Shown piece by piece: positions 61,378 to 64,000 of a DNA stretch of 64,000 nt. The stretch's first letter is position 1; each line of letters opens with the position of its first letter. The notes beneath the pieces were generated by a model. That model made no database searches. It was not told where the DNA came from and worked only from the letters and a program-made list of their open reading frames with translations. This DNA comes from Porphyromonas canoris (GTDB taxonomy: Bacteria > Bacteroidota > Bacteroidia > Bacteroidales > Porphyromonadaceae), in contig NZ_JQZV01000001.1 of the NCBI RefSeq assembly GCF_000769115.1, positions 1 to 64,000 on the forward strand, read 5' to 3'. The position numbers were made by a program, and so were the translations under genes.

Positions 61378-62571
61378 TCATACCAATGCTTGAACGTCTT
61401 TTGCGATCATGAGCTCTTCGTCCGTAGGCACTACCATGATGGTTGCCTTTGATCCCTTCTTGGAGATAACCATCTCCTTGCCTCTCATGTTGGTATTGAG
61501 TTCTTTGTCTATCTCTAATCCGAGGAAGCCAAGACCCTCGCATACGGTTTCACGGGTAGTCCATTGATTCTCTCCCACACCACCTGTAAAGATGAGAAGA
61601 TCCACACCTCCCATTGCGGCAGCATAGGCTCCGATGTACTTCTTGATGCGATAGTCGTACATTTCCATAGCCAATATCGCTTTCTTATCACCTCTTTCGA
61701 TACCGGCTTCTACCTCTCTCATGTCGGAAGAGATCTGCGTAACACCGAGAACACCGGACTTTTTATTGATAAGATTGCTAAGGCCTTCACCATCCAAGCC
61801 AAGCTTTTCGACCAAGAACGCAAGCGCACCCGGATCAACATCTCCACAGCGTGTTCCCATGATAAGACCCTCGGTAGGAGTAAGTCCCATAGAGGTATCC
61901 ATCACTTTACCATCCTTTATGGCCGCGATAGAAGCTCCGTTACCAATGTGTGCGGTAATAATCTTTGTCTTGTTGATATCCAGCCCAAGCACCTCGCAAG
62001 CACGTTGGCTCACATATCTGTGGCTTGTCCCATGGAATCCGTAACGGCGAATACCGTACTTCTCATACAGTTCGTATGGCAGAGCATACATATATGCAAA
62101 CGGCTCCATAGTCTGATGGAATGCTGTGTCGAACACACCTACCTGAGGAACTTTAGGCAGAAGAGCCTTTATTGCATCCACTCCTTTGATGTTGGGTGGA
62201 TTGTGAAGAGGAGCAAGCTCTATGCACTCTTCAACTTGCTTGATCACTTCGTCCGTTATGAGGACACTCTTGGAGAATTTCTCTCCTCCGTGAACAAGAC
62301 GGTGTCCCACAGCTTCTATCTCATCATAGGAGGAGATACAACCGTGCTCCTTATCTTTAAGCACAGACAAAATAAACTCCACCGCGGCAGTATGCTCAGG
62401 GAGATCTTTTTCCAGAATTACCTTTTTGCCGTCTTTCCCAACGAACTTAAGGAATGATCCCGGCAGGCCGAGTTTTTCTACTCCACCCTCTGCCAATACC
62501 TCCTTAGAGGTCATGTTGAACAACTTGTACTTTACAGACGAGCTGCCACAATTTAATACGAGGATTTTCAT
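61378..62571 (-). CDS. ackA: Acetate kinase
   Basis: The 397-residue enzyme makes ATP and acetate from acetyl phosphate. Family signatures are LNCGSSSVKY at the N-terminus, VGHRLVHGG, FDTAFHQTM, FHGTSHRYV, GNGASIAAI and FTGGVGEN. With pta, encoded 41 bases upstream, it forms the acetate branch of fermentation. Confidence 0.97.
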   Translation of the reverse strand: MKILVLNCGSSSVKYKLFNMTSKEVLAEGGVEKLGLPGSFLKFVGKDGKKVILEKDLPEHTAAVEFILSVLKDKEHGCISSYDEIEAVGHRLVHGGEKFSKSVLITDEVIKQVEECIELAPLHNPPNIKGVDAIKALLPKVPQVGVFDTAFHQTMEPFAYMYALPYELYEKYGIRRYGFHGTSHRYVSQRACEVLGLDINKTKIITAHIGNGASIAAIKDGKVMDTSMGLTPTEGLIMGTRCGDVDPGALAFLVEKLGLDGEGLSNLINKKSGVLGVTQISSDMREVEAGIERGDKKAILAMEMYDYRIKKYIGAYAAAMGGVDLLIFTGGVGENQWTTRETVCEGLGFLGLEIDKELNTNMRGKEMVISKKGSKATIMVVPTDEELMIAKDVQALV

Positions 62572-62612
62572 ATCGCTATTATTGTAATGTATTTCTTCTA
62601 TTGCGAAACTGC

Positions 62613-63626
62613 TTACTTGGCACTCTTTAGGCCGATAGACTGCAATGCCGTAATAGCCACCATGTAATAGATGTCATCCACAGAGCATCCACGGCTCAGG
62701 TCGTTCACCGGTGCAGCGATACCTTGAAGTACCGGACCCACGGCCTCTGCGCCTGCAAGACGTTGAACCAACTTGTATGCAATATTTCCCACTTCAAGAG
62801 AAGGGAATACAAGAACATTGGCATGTCCTGCTATCTTGCTGTTTGGAGCTTTCATTTCACCCACTTTAGGCACAAGAGCAGCATCTGCCTGCAACTCTCC
62901 GTCAATATTCAACTGAGGAGCTATCTCGTTTGCAATGCGTGTTGCATCTATCACCTTGTCCACAAGTTCGTTCTTAGCACTTCCTTTGGTAGAAAAACTC
63001 AAGATAGCCACCTTGGCTTCCATGTCCAAAAGATCCTTTGCGGTGTGAGCGGAAGATACCGCTATCTGAGCCAACTGCTGTGCATCCGGATTTGGAGTAA
63101 CGGCACAATCGGCAAAAAGTAGTACACCATCTTTACCATACTCTTTAGCCGGAGTGATCATGATGAATGCGCCCGATACGGTATTTACACCCGGAACGGT
63201 CTTGATGATCTGCAATGCAGGACGAAGCACATCGCCTGTAAAGTTTTTCGCTCCGGCTACTTCTCCATCGGCATCTCCGGCTTTGATCATCAAACAAGAT
63301 AGATATAGCGGATCTTTAGCCTTCTTTTGAGCCTCTTCGATAGTCATTCCCTTGCTCTTTCTAAGCTCGAATAAGAGGTTGGTGTACTTCTCCATCTCTG
63401 CATGAGTATCAGGATTAACGATTTCTGCTTGAGCAATATGGCTCAGAGACAGCTCCGCTGCTTTCGCAGCAATCTCCTTTTCATCTCCGATAAGAATAAT
63501 ATTTGCTACACCATCTTTTATTAGTCGGTCCGCTGCTTTTAGCGTTCTCTCTTCTGTTCCTTCAGGTAGCACTATACGTTGCTTATTACCGCTCGCACGC
63601 TGTACAAATGATTGTAAAAGTTCCAT
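62613..63626 (-). CDS. pta: Phosphate acetyltransferase
   Basis: The 337-residue enzyme converts acetyl-CoA and phosphate to acetyl phosphate. It is the short form with only the catalytic PTA_PTB domain. Signatures are IVLPEGTEERTLKAA near 18-32, GDADGEVAGA near 118 and the C-terminal VGPVLQGIAAPVNDLSRGCSVDDI. It leads the pta-ackA unit. Confidence 0.97.
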   Translation of the reverse strand: MELLQSFVQRASGNKQRIVLPEGTEERTLKAADRLIKDGVANIILIGDEKEIAAKAAELSLSHIAQAEIVNPDTHAEMEKYTNLLFELRKSKGMTIEEAQKKAKDPLYLSCLMIKAGDADGEVAGAKNFTGDVLRPALQIIKTVPGVNTVSGAFIMITPAKEYGKDGVLLFADCAVTPNPDAQQLAQIAVSSAHTAKDLLDMEAKVAILSFSTKGSAKNELVDKVIDATRIANEIAPQLNIDGELQADAALVPKVGEMKAPNSKIAGHANVLVFPSLEVGNIAYKLVQRLAGAEAVGPVLQGIAAPVNDLSRGCSVDDIYYMVAITALQSIGLKSAK

Positions 63627-63656
63627 GATATGGTTTGTTTTCTTTAGTATTTACTG

Positions 63657-63664
63657 CAAATGTA
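63657..63664 (-). promoter_or_regulatory. -7 box for pta-ackA
   Basis: The minus strand reads TACATTTG, 31 bases before the start codon. The -33 region has no clear TTTG. Confidence 0.5.
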
Positions 63665-63865
63665 CAAAACCTTTCGGACTCTGCCTATATAATCTATGGC
63701 TTTGTGCCTTAATTCGTTCACTCATTCCGTGAAGAGAAAAGGCATAGCGAGAGCGTTGTGAAAAGCTCTGAAAAGCGTGCCGAATATTCCTCTTTTCGGA
63801 GGAAAAGGCTTTTATTCACCTCGTCATCCACCTGAAATGTTACCAAAATCCCTATTCTTTGCGAT

Positions 63866-63896
63866 TGTAACTATCTCATCCTTTAGATACATTTGC
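63866..63896 (+). promoter_or_regulatory. Promoter of the right-edge gene
   Basis: TTGT (63866-63869), a 19-base spacer and TACATTTG (63889-63896) match the variant seen upstream of nrdD and of the small-lipoprotein unit. The ATG follows 29 bases later. Confidence 0.6.
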
Positions 63897-63925
63897 TCAT
63901 ATCAAATGCCACCAACAGATTTTCC

Positions 63926-64000
63926 ATGAAAATACTAATCTACGGACCGGGAGTTGTAGGTAGCACGTACGGCTGGCAACTCCATTTACAAGGGCACGAC
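63926..64000 (+). CDS. Ketopantoate reductase-like protein, N-terminal fragment
   Basis: Only the first 25 codons are present. They begin MKILIYGPGVVGSTYGWQL, a Rossmann GxGxxG-type nucleotide-binding start found in ketopantoate reductase (PanE/ApbA)-like proteins. The window edge cuts the gene; the call rests on this short stretch and on the promoter upstream. Confidence 0.55.
   Translation, partial: MKILIYGPGVVGSTYGWQLHLQGHD

Overview
The window looks like chromosome from a member of the Bacteroidota, most likely Porphyromonas or a close relative (inference). The evidence is families largely restricted to that phylum (DUF4249 next to a TonB-dependent receptor, DUF4292, DUF4924, GH92, a GTPase-altered EF-G paralogue, glycine-lipid acyltransferases), the near absence of Shine-Dalgarno sites, many -7 boxes of the form TAnnTTTG, and a bcp-recA gene pair as in P. 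gingivalis. No tRNA, rRNA, CRISPR array or intact insertion sequence was seen.

Layout. 1-4.0 kb: a minus promoter firing off the left edge, a small receiver-like protein, an FMN reductase, then pirin and a Crp/Fnr regulator on the minus strand. 4.5-8.3 kb: a small membrane protein, then the minus-strand unit carboxynorspermidine-dehydrogenase-like / bcp / recA. 8.3-13.4 kb: TonB-dependent receptor plus DUF4249 lipoprotein, and a transglutaminase-LRR lipoprotein. 13.8-18.6 kb: a nitrite-ammonification unit (nrfH, nrfA, ResB-like protein, ccsA, crcB) behind one promoter. 19.1-28.9 kb: DUF4332 protein, Ig-like lipoprotein, anaerobic ribonucleotide reductase nrdDG, a TPR/OmpA-like lipoprotein and the EF-G paralogue. 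29.5-38.7 kb: GH92 glycosidase, kdsD-glycosyltransferase, uraA (frameshifted)-truA-coaD, two paralogous small lipoproteins, DUF4924. 38.7-47.3 kb: a seven-gene efflux operon (adaptor, four FtsX/MacB-type permeases, one ATPase, TolC-like channel). 48.4-57.9 kb: eight same-strand genes: TPR lipoprotein-biogenesis-like, DUF4292, EnvC-like, ribF, two lipid acyltransferases, NtrC-type response regulator, histidine kinase. 58.4-63.6 kb: hydrolase and HmuY-like/LRR lipoprotein, then pta-ackA. The right edge cuts a ketopantoate-reductase-like gene.

Three things stand out. First, an undescribed-looking intergenic element occurs five times in 64 kb: three long copies of 541-544 bp and two short copies of about 398 bp, with internal complementary arms that co-vary between copies. 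The long copies lie upstream of promoters; the short copies lie at the 3' ends of genes in the same orientation, and one supplies the last codons of crcB. Second, the efflux operon starts with a near-consensus sigma-54 promoter and a cluster of GGACA palindromes upstream, while an NtrC-type regulator and an almost loop-less sensor kinase lie 8 kb away: a probable envelope-stress circuit. Third, two loci carry exactly four phased 21-bp repeats.

All function calls rest on reading the sequence and on family knowledge; no database search was run.
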